This document shows positions 9,974 through 21,225 of a stretch of DNA of 64,000 nt, one piece after another. The stretch covers positions 79,667,987 through 79,731,986 of the forward strand of contig NC_083873.1 of the NCBI RefSeq assembly GCF_032452875.1, given 5' to 3'. The DNA is from Bos javanicus. Its lineage: Eukaryota; Chordata; Mammalia; Artiodactyla; Bovidae. The position numbers and the translations under genes are program-made. The notes beneath the pieces were generated by a model. The model was not told the DNA's origin. It saw only the letters and a list, made by a program, of their open reading frames with translations, and did not search any database. Numbering within the stretch: the first letter of the stretch is position 1; each line of letters starts with the position of its first letter.

Positions 9974-11073
9974 CAGTTCAGTTCAGTCGCTTAGTTGTGT
10001 CCGACTCTTTGCGACCCCAAGAATCACACCATGCCAGGCCTCCCTGTCCATCACCAACTCCCGGAGTTTACTTGAACTCATGTCCATCGAGTCGGTGATG
10101 CCATCCAGCCATCTCATCCTCTGTCATCCCCTTCTCTACTTGCCCCCAATCCCTCCCAGCATCAGAGTCTTTTCCAGTGAGTCAACTCTTGGCATGAGGT
10201 GGCCAAAGTATTGGAGTTTCAGCTTTAGCATCAGTCCTTCCAAAGACGCAGGACTGATCTCCTTTAGAATGGACTGATTGGATCTCCTTGCAGTCTAAGG
10301 GGCTCTCAAGTCTTCTCTAACACCACAGTTCAAAAGCATCAATTCTTTGGTGCTCAGCTTTTTTCACTGGAAAAACCATAACCTTGACTAGATGGACCTT
10401 TGTTGGCAAAGTAATGTCTCTGCTTTTGAATATGTTATCTTGGTTGGTCATAACTTTCCTTCCAAGGTGTAAGTGTCTTTTAATTTCATGGCTGTAATCA
10501 CCATCTGCAGTGATTTTGGAGCCCCAAAAAATAAAGTCTGCCACTGTTTCCACTGTTTCCCCATCTATTTCCCAGGAAGTGATGAGACCAGATGCCATGA
10601 TCCTAGTTTTCTGAATGTTGAGCTTTAAGCCAACTTTTTCACTCTCCTCTTTCACTTTCATCAAGAAGCTTTTTAGTTCTTCTTCACTTTCTGCCATAAG
10701 GGTGGTGTCATCTGCATATCTGAGGTTATTGATATTTCTCCCAGCAATCTTGATTCCAGCTTGTGCTTCCTCCAGCCTAGCATTTCTCATTATGTACTCT
10801 GCATATAAGTTAAATAACCAGGCTGACAATATCCAGCCTTGACGTACTCCTTTTCCTATTTGGAACCAGTCTGTTGTTCCATGTCCAGTTCCAACTGTTG
10901 CTTCATGACCTGCATATAGGTTTCTCAAGAGGCAGATCAGGTGGTCTGGTATTCCCATCTCTTTCAGAATTTTCCAGAGTTTATTGTGATCCACACAGTC
11001 AAAGATTTTGGCATAGTTAATAAAGCAGAAATAGATGTTTTTCTGGAACTCTCTTGCTTTTTCCATGATCCAT
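9974..11073 (-). mobile_element. BovB LINE, 5'-truncated (copy 2)
   Basis: Starts with the 3' tail at about 9974 and reads to the RT segment MEKAREFQKNIYFCFINYAK, ending near 11073. Candidate TSD is ATCCAT at 9968-9973 and 11068-11073. An open frame at 10317-11066 (249 codons) keeps the motif A Asp (KIFDCVDH) and YADD, then loses the middle of the C-terminal domain by deletion (VFPVKKAEH). Confidence 0.92.
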
Positions 11074-11170
11074 GGTTTTGCCTAATTGATAATATCATAT
11101 TCTCAGAATAATACAATAAGTACTCTTTTCAAATCAATTTCTTTTCCTTAGCAGTATGCATTTAAGATTG

Positions 11171-11848
11171 CTCTCACTGACTACACTAAAGCCTTTGCCT
11201 ATGTAGATCACAACAAACTGTGGAAAATTCTTAAAACGATGAGAATACCTGACCACCTTACCTGTCTCAGAGAAACCTGTATGTGGGTCAAGAAGCATAA
11301 GTTAGAACTGGACACGGAACAGACTGGTTCAAAATTGGGAAAGGAGTATAACAAGGCTGTGTTTTGTCACTCTGCTTATTTAACTTATATGCAGAGTACA
11401 TCATGTGAAATGCTGGGCTGGATAATTCATGAGCTGGAATAAAGACTGCTGGGAGAAATATAAACATATGCAGGTGATACCACTCTAATGGCAGATAGTC
11501 AGGAGGAAATAAAGAGCCTATTGATAAGGGTAAAAAAAAAAAAAGAGTGTAACAACATTCAAAAACTAAGATCATGGCATCTGGTCCTATCATTTCATGG
11601 CAAATAGAAAAGGAACAAATGGAATCAGTGACAGATTCCATTTTGGGTGGCTCCAAAATCACTATGATGGTGACTGCAGCCATGAAATTAAAAGATGCTT
11701 GCTCCTAGGAAGAAAAGCTATGACCAACCTAGACCACATATTTAAAGGCAGAGACCTTACTCTGCTGACAAAGGTCCATCTAGTCAAAGCTATGGTTTTT
11801 CCAGTAGTCATGTATGTATATGAGAGTTGGATTATAAAGAAGACTGAA
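11171..11848 (+). mobile_element. BovB LINE (copy 3), part 1
   Basis: RT fragment from the motif A region onward, in the opposite orientation to copy 2 and about 90 bp from its truncated end. Motif A reads AFAYVDH, so the catalytic Asp is lost. It has many indels and is older than most copies. It is split by the SINE at 11849-12164. Confidence 0.9.
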
Positions 11849-12164
11849 GTGAAGTGAAGCAAAAGTCTCTCAGTCATGTCTGACTCTTTGTGGTCCCATG
11901 GACCATACAGTCCTTGGAATTCTCCAGGCCAGAATATTGGAGTGGGTAGCCTTTCCCTTCTCCAGGGGATATTCCCAACCCAGGAATCAAGCCCAGGTCT
12001 CACATTGCCGGTGGATTCTTTACCAGCTGAGTCCCAAGGGAAGCACAAGAATACTGGAGTAGGTAGTCTCTCCCTTCTCCAGTGGATCTTCCCAACCAGG
12101 AATCGAACCGGGGTCTCCTGCATTGCAGGCAGATTCTTTACCAACTCAGCTGTCGGGGAAGCCC
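11849..12164 (-). mobile_element. Bov-tA SINE with duplicated tRNA-like part
   Basis: The minus strand reads a tRNA-derived head (GGGCTTCCCYGAC-type start, box B seen as GGTTCGATTCC) twice, then the BovB-like tail. The TSD AAAGAARGCTGAA-type flanks it at 11836-11848 and 12165-12177 with one mismatch, so it inserted into the BovB. Confidence 0.9.
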
Positions 12165-12552
12165 AAAGAAGGCTGAACACCATAAGAATTGAGGCTGAAA
12201 TTGTGGTACTGGAAAAGACTCTTGAGGGTCCCTAGGACTGCCAGGATATCAAATCAGACAATCCTGAATGAAATAAATCCTGAATATTCATTGGAAGGAC
12301 TGATGCTGAAGCTCCAATACTTTGGCCAACTGATGCGAAGAGCTGACTCAATGGTAAAATGCCTGATGCTGGGAAGGACTGATGGCAAAAGGAGAAGAAC
12401 GGGGTGGGAGAGAATGAGATGGATAGATAGCACCACGGACTCAATGAACATGAATTTGAGCAAACTCCAGGAGAGAGAGGAGGACAAAGCAGACTAGCAT
12501 GATACAGTCCATGGGGTCTCAAAGAGTTGGACATGACTTACTAACTGAACAA
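12165..12552 (+). mobile_element. BovB LINE (copy 3), part 2
   Basis: Continues the RT C-terminal region of copy 3 after the SINE to the 3' tail (TTACTAACTGAACAATG). The frame is broken. Confidence 0.9.
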
Positions 12553-13262
12553 TGACAACAAGTAGGAAGAGAGACTGGGCTCAACTCCAAAAGAACAAGG
12601 GAAGTGGGGGTTTATAAGAAGCAGGGTAGGAATCAGCAGATGGAAAATTACAAGAAGAAGCCTCAAGGAAAAGGGGATTCTGGCTAAAACAACTTGACAG
12701 GATTCTTGAAGACAGGCCAAGGTGACTCGATATCACATCAGAGGTGATAAGCAATGAGTAATTTGATCAGGTATCTATTGAGGGTGATAAGATATATATA
12801 GCTGGGTTTTCTCTAAACTGATGTAGCAAGATTCTTTTACAATTGAGTACTAAAGGTCCAACAAAACAAATAAGCCTGAAGCCTGGAGGACTTTGAGGAG
12901 CCTGACTAAACCTTAGTCAAGAAGATAGACTTGTTAGTAGCTATGGCTAATGAGAGGAAAAAAAAAAAAAACACACAAAAATTTGTTGCTTAAGCCACTT
13001 GCATTTGAAATTCATATGACACAGTTAAAATAACCTGTCTTATTCTGACTGATACACAAATATATTACAATGCTTACTAGTTTGCTTTATTTCAGTCTAA
13101 CTCTACAATATATGCTTCATGAAATCATAGGTATTTTTCACTGTAGATTCACCTTATGTTCACGGTACTAACAAATCTGATTAGTATGCACTTCATAAAT
13201 ATTTGTTGAATGAATGGATAAGTTAAGCCATGATCAGGGGTTTCCTTCATTAAGATAGAAGC
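12553..13262. other. Unassigned stretch, possible old MaLR LTR remnant at its end
   Basis: No gene. The part at about 12980-13065 (GTTGCTTAAGCCACT and following, ending TGATACACAAA) resembles the 3' end of mammalian MaLR LTRs, with low confidence. A poly-A run lies at 12959-12971. Confidence 0.35.
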
Positions 13263-13273
13263 AAAGCCAAATT
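13263..13273. repeat. TSD, left copy, of BovB copy 4
   Basis: AAAGCCAAATT, repeated exactly at 15074-15084. It brackets both the minus and the inverted part of copy 4. Confidence 0.8.
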
Positions 13274-14462
13274 CAGTTCATTTGAGTTGCTCAGTCGTGT
13301 CCGACTCTACAACCCCATGAATTGCAGCATTCCAGACCTCCCTGTCCATCGCCAACTCCCAGAGGTCACTCAAACTCATGCCCATTGAGTCGGTGATACC
13401 ATCCAGCCATCTCATCTTCTGTCGTCCTGTTCTCCTCCTGCCCATGTTCCCTCCCAGCCTCAGAGTCTTTTAAAATGAGTCAACTCTTGGCATGAGGTGA
13501 CCAAAGTATTGAAGTTTCAGCTTTAGCATCAGTCCTTCCAAAGAAGACCAAGGACTGATCTTAAGAATGGACTGGTTGGATCTCCTTGCAGTCCAAGGGA
13601 CTCTCAAGAGTCTTCTCCAACACCACAGTTCAAAAGCATCAATTCTTTGACACTCAGCTTTTTTCACAGTCCAACTCTCACATCCATACATAACCACTGG
13701 AAAAACCATAACCTTGACTAGACAGACCTTTGTTGGCAAAGTAATGTCCCTGCTTTTAAATATGCTATCTAGGTTGGTCATAACTTTCCTTCCAAGGAGT
13801 AAGCGTCTTTTAATTTTATGGCTGCAATCACCATTTGCGGTGATTTTGGAGCCCCCCAGAATAAAGTGTGACACTGTTTCCACTGTTTCCCCATGTATTT
13901 CCCAGGAAGTGATGGGACCAGATGCCATGATCTTCATTTTCTGAATGTTCAGCTTTAAGCCAACTTTTTCACTCTCTTTCACTTTCATCCAGAGGCTTTT
14001 TAGTTCCTCTTCACTTTCTGCCATAAGGGTGGTGTCATCTGCATATCTGAGGTGATTGATATTTCTCCCAGCAATCTTGATTCCAGCTTGTGCTTCCTCC
14101 AGCCCAGTGTTTCTCATGATGTACTCTGCATATAAGTTAAATAAGCAGGGTGACAATATTCAGCCTTGACATACTCCTTTTCCTATTTGGAACCAGTCTG
14201 TTGTTCCATGTTCAGTTCTAACTGTTTCTTCCTAACCTGCATATAAGTTTCTCAGGAGGCAGATCAGGTGGTCTGATATGCCCATCTCTTTCAGAATTTT
14301 CCACAGCTTATTGTGATCCACACAGTCAAAGGCTTTGGCATAGTCAATAAAGCAGTAATAGATGTTTTTCTGGAACTCTCTTGCTTTTTCCTTGATCCAG
14401 CAGATGTTGGCAATTTGATCTCTGCTTTCTCTGCCTTTTCTAAAACCAGCCTGAACATCTGT
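13274..14462 (-). mobile_element. BovB LINE (copy 4), main part of a 5'-inverted insertion
   Basis: Minus-strand BovB from the 3' tail through the RT to the GFRKGRES-type segment. Frames are broken; the largest is 13470-14156, which carries YADD. At about 14462-14467 the sequence switches to plus-strand BovB endonuclease. Confidence 0.92.
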
Positions 14463-15073
14463 AATTTAACTCAGATGACCATTATATCTACTACTGTGGG
14501 CAGGAATCCCTTAGAAGAAATGGAGTAGCCATCATGGTCAACAAAAGAGTCCAAAATGCAGTACTTGGATGCAATCTCAAAAATGACAGAATGATCTCTG
14601 TTTGTTTCCAAGGCAAACCATTCAATATCATAGTAATCTAAGTCTATGCCCCAACCAGTAATGCTGAAGAAGCTGAAATTGGATAGTTCTATGAAAACCT
14701 ACAAGACCTTTCAGAACTAACACCCCAAAAATATGTCCTTTTCATTATAAGGGACTGGAATGCAAAAGCAGGAATTCAATAAACACCTGGGGTAACAGGC
14801 AAATTTGGCCTTGGAATACGGAATGAAGCAGGGCAAAGGTTAGTAGAGTTTTGCCAAGAGAACGCACTGGTCATAGCAAAAACCCTCTTCCAACAACATA
14901 AGAGAAGCCTCGACACATGGACATCACCATACGGTCAACACCAAAATCAGATTGATTATATTCTTTGCAGCCAAAGATGAAGAAAGTCTACACAGTCAGC
15001 AAAAACAAGACCCGGAGCTGGCTGTGGCTCAGGTCATGAATTCCTTATTGCCAAATTCAGACTTAAATTGAAG
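14463..15073 (+). mobile_element. BovB LINE (copy 4), inverted 5' part (endonuclease)
   Basis: Plus-strand endonuclease-coding BovB from HYIYYCGQESLRRNGVAIMV to LLIAKFRLKLKK. Several stops are present (for example in the IVI-stop-VYAPT and GIQ-stop-TPGV segments), GDWN has become RDWN and the SDH motif is SGH. The right flank is the second TSD copy at 15074-15084. Together with 13274-14462 it forms one insertion with a reversed 5' part and missing linker sequence at the switch. Confidence 0.9.
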
Positions 15074-15084
15074 AAAGCCAAATT
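15074..15084. repeat. TSD, right copy, of BovB copy 4
   Basis: AAAGCCAAATT, identical to 13263-13273. Confidence 0.8.
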
Positions 15085-16179
15085 AGAGGACAGTAATTTC
15101 AGGAAAACCATAGATCTGTGAAAGACTATATTAAATTGTTCTCTTTCCTCAATGAAACAGAAAAATTGCTAAATAAGAAATTCAGTAAATACTTGCTAAT
15201 TGCATGAATACATTAATAAAACATATAAATATATATTTACTCATTTCTTAGTACTAAAAAATATCTAGGATTTAATAATTTGAGTGTAAATGCCTAAAAC
15301 TTATTGATAATAATAAAAATATATAATGAAGAGAAATGAAAATACACAATATACACTTTAAAGTGTCTTTTTTTAAAAACTGTGATGAAATCATGTTATA
15401 AAAATTTCTGTTTCCTGGAGTTATTATTCCAAATATGTATTAAACAATGATTTAGTTACATAGATCTATTCACCTAATCCATTTCTTGAGGCTTATAAAC
15501 ATCATTCATTCTCTCTGAAGAGACAGAGTAGTTTTCATTAATGGAGCAACATCTGTTCTTTCAGAATCAAATGAGCTCTCTAAAGGACAATTAATAAAAA
15601 ATATTGCCAGTAAACACAGCTGTTAAATTGTTAATAAAAGTATGACAAATTAAAAGGCAGACAACTGGATTCATTGAATATGAAAATAGTAATGTACATA
15701 AATATTTTTATAAAGTTATTTGAACTAGAGATTTTAATTCATAACATAGATATACCATAAATAGTATTTTGATTATTGAAACAAGAAATACTCAATATCA
15801 TTTTGTAATTTCAGAACGTAAACTGTTGGATTTAGTAAGCCAAATGTTGATGGATTAAAACCTTACTTAACTGAAAGAACATTTTATGTATCAGAAAAAA
15901 AAATCAATTAGTTCAAATCCTCAAGTAAACTCTGATATGTGTAATATAAAATATGACCAACTAAACAATTAAAAGCCACTTATCTCTCTGTTTACTTCTG
16001 TGAAATCTATTAATCTAAACATTGGAATAGAAAATGAATTTGACTAAATCATGTGTGAAATGCTTTGAATATTAGGCTAAACTATTATCACTAATTGGTT
16101 AGTCTACTTTTGTCACTGAAATTTTGAACAAGAATTTAAAGCAATTAACAGTGTTGGAGGAAAGTTATTTGCAGTTATT
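15085..16179. other. AT-rich repeat-poor stretch
   Basis: About 1.1 kb without a recognised element or gene. Confidence 0.5.
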
Positions 16180-16632
16180 TAAGATAGCAACCTGAAAGTT
16201 CAACTGTAGATAAATGGATAAAAATGATGTGGTACATATATACAATCAAATATTACTCAGCCATTAAAAAGAATGAAACAATGTCATTTGTAGCAACATG
16301 GATGAAACTGTAGATTATCATACTGAGTGAAGTTAGTCACAGAGAGAAAGACAAATGCTATATGATATCACTTATATGTGGAATCTAAATAAAAATTATA
16401 AAAATGAATTTATTTACAAAATAGAAACAGACCACAGACTTAGAGAATGAGCTAATGGCGACCCATGAGGGAAAGGTGAAGGAAACTGAATATTTTGGGA
16501 GTTTGTGCTAGACATTTATACACTTCTAAAATATACAACCAAAAATAACCTACTGTACACCACATGTAACATTGCTCAATATTTTATAATAACAGAAATG
16601 GGAACATAATTTGAAAAAGAATGTGTTTTGAA
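16180..16632 (+). mobile_element. L1 3' region, part 1
   Basis: ORF2 end and 3' UTR of a ruminant-type L1: ATTACTCAGCCATTAAAAAG, then CAACATGGATGAAACT, then the TACTGAGTGAAGTTAGTCA segment. It is interrupted by a Bov-tA and continues at 16837. Confidence 0.85.
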
Positions 16633-16836
16633 TGTGTGCTAAGTCATGTCTGACTCTTTACAATCCTATGGATTGTAGCCTTCCAGGCTCTGCTGCCCAT
16701 GGGATGTTCCAGGCAAGAATACTGGAGTGAATTGCCCTTTCCTCTACCAGGGGATCCTCCCCACTCAGGGATTAAACCCACGTCTCCTGCATCTCCTGCA
16801 TTGTAGGTAGATTCTTTACCACTGAGCCATGGGGAA
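16633..16836 (-). mobile_element. Bov-tA SINE
   Basis: The minus strand reads the tRNA-derived head (CTCAGTGGTAAAGAATCTAC), then the BovB-like body ending in GACATGACTTAGCACAC. It lies inside the L1 3' UTR. I could not define its TSD. Confidence 0.88.
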
Positions 16837-16942
16837 TAGATACATGCATACGTAAAATTGAATCATGTTGTTGTACATCTGAAACTAATACAGCATTGTT
16901 AATAAGCTGTGCTCTAATATAGCATTTTTGAAAAAGTTCCAT
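16837..16942 (+). mobile_element. L1 3' region, part 2
   Basis: Last L1 bases (CTGAAACTAATACAGCATTG and on). The tail was the landing site of the complete BovB, whose left TSD is at 16929-16942. Confidence 0.8.
16929..16942. repeat. TSD, left copy, of the complete BovB (copy 5)
   Basis: TGAAAAAGTTCCAT; the right copy at 20455-20467 is the same with one A fewer. Confidence 0.8.
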
Positions 16943-17860
16943 CAGATCAGATGAGATCAGTCACTCAGTCCTGTCTGACTCTTTTCGACCTCATGAATCG
17001 CAGCACGCCAGGCCTCCCTGTCCATCACCAATTCCCGGAGTTCACTGAGACTCATGTCCATCGAGTCCGTGATGCCATCCAGCCATCTCATCCTCTGTCG
17101 TCCCCTTCTCCTCTTGCCCCCAATCCCTCCCAGCATCAAAGTCTTTTCCAATGAATCAACTCTTCGCATGAGGTGGCCAAAGTACTGGAGTTTCAGCTTT
17201 AGCATCATTCCTTCCAAAGAACACACAGGGTAATCTCCTTTAGAATGGACTGGTTGGATCTCCTTGCAGTCCAAGGGACTCTCAAGAGTCTTCTCCAACA
17301 CCACAGTTGAAAAGCATCAATTCTTTGGCGCTCAGTCTTCTTCACAGTCCAACTCACACATTCATACATGACCACAGGAAAAACCACAGCCTTGACTAGA
17401 CGAACCTTTGTTGGCAAAGTAATGTCTCTGCTTTTGAATATGCTATCTAGGTTGGTCATAACTTTCCTTCCAAGGAGTAAGCATCTTTTAATCTCATGGC
17501 TGAGTCACCATCTGCAGTGATTTTGGAGCCCAGAAAAATAAACTCTGACACTGTTTCCACTGTTTCCCCATCTATTTCACATGAACTGATGGGACTGGAT
17601 GCTATGATCTTCGTTTTCTGAATGTTGAGCTTTAAGCCAACTTTTTCACTCTCTTCTTTCACTTTCATCAAGAGGTTTTTTAGGTCCTCTTCACTTTCTG
17701 CCATAAGGGTGGTGTCATCTACATATCTGAGGTTATTGATATTTCTCCCGGCAATATTGATTCCAGCTTGTGTTGCTTCCAGTCCAGCGTTTCTCATGAT
17801 GTACTCTGCATATAAGTTAAATAAACAGGGTGAAAATATACAGCCTTGAAGGACTCCTTT

Positions 17861-18484
17861 TCATATTTGGAACCAGTCTGTTGTTCCATGTCCAGTTCTA
17901 ACTGTTGCTTCCTGACATGCATACAAATTTCTCAAGAGGCATATCAGGTGGTCTGGTAGTCCAATCTCTTTCAGAATTTTCCACAGTTTATTGTGATCCA
18001 CACAGTTAAAGGCTTTGGCATAGTCAATAAAGCAAAAATAGATGTTTTTCTGGAACTCTCTTGCTTTTTCCATGATCCAGAGGATGTTGGGAATTTGATC
18101 TCTGATTCCTCTGCCTTTTCTAAAACCAGCTTGAACATCAGGAATTTCACGGTTCACATATTGCTTTAGCCTGGCTTGGAGAATTTTGAGCATTACTTTA
18201 CTAGCATGTGAGATGAGTGCAATTGTGTGGTAGTTTGAGCATTCTTTAGCATTGCCTTTCTTTGGGATTGGAATGAAAACTGACCTTTTCCAGTCCTGTG
18301 GCCACTGCTGACTTTTCCAAATATGCTGGCATGTTGAGTGCAGCAGTTTCACAGCATCATCTTCCAGGATTTGGAACATCTCAACTGGAATTCTATCACC
18401 TCCACTAGCTTTGTTCATAGTGATGCTTTCTAAGGCCCACTTGACTTCACATTCCAGGATGTCTGGCTCTAGGTCAGGGATCAC
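17861..18484 (-). pseudogene. BovB RT fingers/palm segment of copy 5
   Basis: 207 codons of the RT from the linker (IPDLEPDILECE) through ASGGDRIP and motif A (KAFNCVDH, catalytic Asp changed to Asn) to TDWFQI, where Gly has become a TGA stop. The following frame (17456-17797) carries YVDD. The Asp-to-Asn change in motif A alone would abolish polymerisation. Confidence 0.8.
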
Positions 18485-18763
18485 ACCATCGTGATTATTT
18501 GGGTCATGAAGATCTTTTTTGTACAGTTCTTCTGTGTATTCTTGCCATCTCTTCTTAATATCTTCTGCTTATGTTAGGTCCATACCATTTCTGTTCTTTA
18601 TCGAGCCGTCCTTGCATGAAATCTTCCTTTGTTATCTCTGTTTTTCTTGAAGAGATCTCTATTCTTTCCCGTTCTGTTGTTTTCCTCTATTTCTTTGCAT
18701 TGATCGCTGAAGAAGGCTTTCTTATCTCTTCTTGCTATTCTTTGGAACTCTGCATTCAGATGT

Positions 18764-19750
18764 TTATATATTTCCTTTTCTCCTTTGCTTTTTGCTTCTC
18801 TTCTTTTCACAGCTATTTGTACGGCCTCCCCAGACAGCCATTTTGCTTTTTTGCATTTCTTTTCCATGGGGATGGTCTATGATCCCTGTCTCCTGTACAA
18901 TGTCACAAACCTCATTCCACAGTTCATCAGGCACTCTACCTATCAGATCTAGTCCCTTAAATCTATTTCTCACTTCCACTGTGTAATCATAAGGGATTTG
19001 ATTTAGGTCATACCTGAATGGTCTAGTGGTTTTCTCTACTTTCTTCAATTTAAGTCTGAATTTGGCAATAAGGAATTCATGACCTGAGCCACAGTCAGCT
19101 CCTGGTCTTGTTTTTGCTGACTGTATAGAGCTTCTCCATCTTTGGCTGCAAAGAATATAATAAATCTGACTTTGGTGTTGGCCATCTGGTGATGTCCACG
19201 TGTAGAGTCTTCTCTTGTATTGTTGGAAGAGAGTGTTTGCTATGACAAGAGCATTTTCTTGGCAAAACTCTGTTAACCTTTTCCCTGCTTCATTCCGTAT
19301 TCCAAGGCCAAATTTGCCTGTTACTCCAGGTGTTTCCTGACTTCCTACTTTTGCATTCCAGTCCCCTATAATGACAAGGTCATCTTTTTGGGGTGTTAGT
19401 TCTAAAAGGTCTTGTAGGTCTTCATAGTACCGTTCAACTTCAGCTTCTTCAGCATTACTGGTTGGGGCATAGACTTGGATTACTGTGATATTGAATGGTT
19501 TGCCTTTGAAACGAATAGAGATCATTCTGTCATTTTTGAGTTTGCATCCAAGTACTGCATTTCGCACTCTTTTTTTGACCATGATGGCTACTCCATTTCT
19601 TCTGAGGGATTCCTGCCCACAGTAGTAGATATAATGATCATCTGAGTTAAATCCACCCATTCCAGTCCATTTCAGTTTGCTGATTCCTAGAATGTCGACA
19701 TTCACTCTTGCCATCTCTTGTTTGACCACTTCCAAATTTCCTTGATTCAT
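18764..19750 (-). pseudogene. BovB endonuclease (APE type) domain, 328 codons, catalytic residues lost
   Basis: APE-type endonucleases nick the target DNA for target-primed reverse transcription. The order of motifs is intact: LGISKLKW (22-29), YAPTSN (94-99), GDWNA (129-133), QIYYIL (195-200) and CGSGHEF (220-226). Compared with other BovB copies three catalytic acids are gone: Glu25 is Lys in the ISELKW motif, Asp197 is Tyr in the IDYI motif, and Asp223 is Gly in the SDH motif. The natural start lies further upstream, cut off by the Trp-to-stop change at 19763-19765. The frame is lost near 18880, after QETGI, so the last residues are out-of-frame. Confidence 0.85.
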
Positions 19751-20218
19751 GGACCTGACATTTCAGGTTCCTATGCAATATTGCTCTTTACAGCATCAGA
19801 CCTTGCTTCTATCACCAGTCACATCCACAGCTGGGTATTCTTTTTGCTTTGGCTCCATCCCTTCATTCTTTCTGGAGTTATTTCTCCACTGATCTCCAGT
19901 AGCATATTGGACACCTACTGACCTGGGGAGTTCCTCTTTCAGTATCCTATCATTTTGCCTTTTCATACTGTTCATGGGGTTCTCAATGCAAGAATACTGA
20001 AGAGGTTTGCCATTCCCTTCTCCAGTGGATCACATTCTGTCAGATCTCTCCACCATGACCCGCCCATCTTGGTTTGCCCCATGGGCATGGCTTAGTTTCA
20101 TTGAGTTAGACAAGGCTGTGGTCCTAGTGTGATTAGATTGACTAGTTTTCTGTGAGTATGGTTTCAGTGTGTTTGCCCTCTGATGCCCTCTTGCAACACC
20201 TACCGTCTTACCTGGGTT

Positions 20219-20454
20219 TCTCTTACCTTGGCCATGGGATATCTCTTCACGGCTCCTCCAGCAAAGCACAGCCATTGCTCCTTACCTTGGACGAGGGGTA
20301 TCTCCTCATGGCCGTCCTTCCTGACCTTCAGCGTGAGATAGCTCCCCTAGGCCTTCCTGCGCCAGAGCAGCCACAGCTCCGTGGACGTGGGGTTGGTCCT
20401 CCCGGCCACCGCCCCTGGCCTCAGGCATGGGTTGCTCCTCCTGGCCGCCACCCC
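20219..20454 (-). promoter_or_regulatory. BovB 5' leader with degenerate GC-rich tandem units
   Basis: Units of roughly 40-65 bp, each with a version of TGGNCGNGGG(N)ATCTCCTC followed by GGCCGYC, repeat about four to five times with CpGs retained, unlike the AT-rich surroundings. Tandem units at the 5' end of a LINE are commonly its promoter; that role is inferred here. Confidence 0.5.
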
Positions 20455-20467
20455 TGAAAAGTTCCAT
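20455..20467. repeat. TSD, right copy, of the complete BovB (copy 5)
   Basis: TGAAAAGTTCCAT, matching 16929-16942 except for one A. Confidence 0.8.
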
Positions 20468-20689
20468 GGCCCACAAAAAAAAGTTGTAAATACCACAAAA
20501 TTGAGGAAATGTTATTCTAGTATTGAAAACAGTTATGTAATTTAGCAGATATCTTGCTCATGACACTGATTACTGAAATAAGTTCCAACACAATTTTGTT
20601 TCTGTTTCATCATCTCCATTAAACTAAGTGAAAATAACAGCCAACATTACAATGAAACTACTTCTCCCACCCCCTTTTTTGCCTCAGCT

Positions 20690-20775
20690 GGCAGCTTGTG
20701 GGATCTTAGTTCCCCAACCAGAGACCAAACCTGGACCCCAATAGTAAAAGTGCACAGTTCAAACCTCTGACACCC
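20690..20775 (-). mobile_element. CHR-type tRNA SINE fragment
   Basis: Reverse of the CHR head: GGCAGCTTGTGGGATCTTAG, then TTCCCCAACCAGAGACCAAA. It is degraded at its 5' end. Confidence 0.75.
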
Positions 20776-21225
20776 TTGTTAAAATACATCTGATATCCCT
20801 GGACACCAACGCAATGCTAATCTTCCATAGACTCAAGGACATATTTTGTATTATTTCCAAATGTAGTAAGTTATATCATTCCATTAGCTATGTTTTATTT
20901 TCAATAAAACCAGAATAATGGCATGTATCTTAAGCTATATTTTTGGCTGTTTTCTTGCACTAACGTTCCACTGTTTCTGTGCTAGATTCTTCTACTGGTA
21001 TTCTGCATCCTTTATCACTGCTTTCTATGATCCGCTCTCCTGTTGCATATCTGATAAATTTGAAAATTAATGATTTCAATTTTCAGCTACCCTTGACACT
21101 AATGAGTAAATGTTGCTTAGGTTGCTCTAATGAAATGTATTTTTATTACTGTTGGGTTATAGAAATGAAGGCAATAGTGCCAAGTTAGTATTGATGAACT
21201 TGAATATTTGAAACAAGCTGACCTC
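20776..21225. other. Unassigned stretch
   Basis: About 450 bp. A 69-codon frame (20979-21188) has no recognisable feature. Confidence 0.45.

Larger units (their letters stand above)
16943..20454 (-). mobile_element. Complete BovB LINE insertion, 3.5 kb (copy 5)
   Basis: One continuous minus-strand element from the 3' tail (CAGATCAGATGAGATCAGTC on the plus strand) through RT, linker and endonuclease to a GC-rich leader, bounded by a 13/14-bp TSD. Its 3,512 bp is slightly above the roughly 3.2 kb usually quoted for ruminant BovB. The coding region is broken by stops at 19763-19765 (Trp of the GTWNVRS motif), near 18571 and at 17861-17863, and by frameshifts near 18880, 18600, 17500 and 17215. 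It landed in the A-rich end of an L1. It is the only copy here that reaches the natural 5' end. Confidence 0.9.

Noticed and set aside
12040..12160. tRNA-like box B sequence (also at 16740, 26060, 29830, 35230)
   Set aside because: Part of Bov-tA SINEs; no cloverleaf with an intact acceptor stem, so not tRNA genes.
11662..12183. 173-codon minus frame across SINE and BovB
   Set aside because: A chance joint frame spanning a SINE insertion and antisense BovB.
20219..20457. Possible host CpG island
   Set aside because: It coincides with the 5' end of the complete BovB and ends at its TSD; no gene nearby.
20152..20457. 101-codon plus-strand frame rich in Pro/Gly
   Set aside because: Antisense to the BovB leader; a by-product of GC-rich tandem units.
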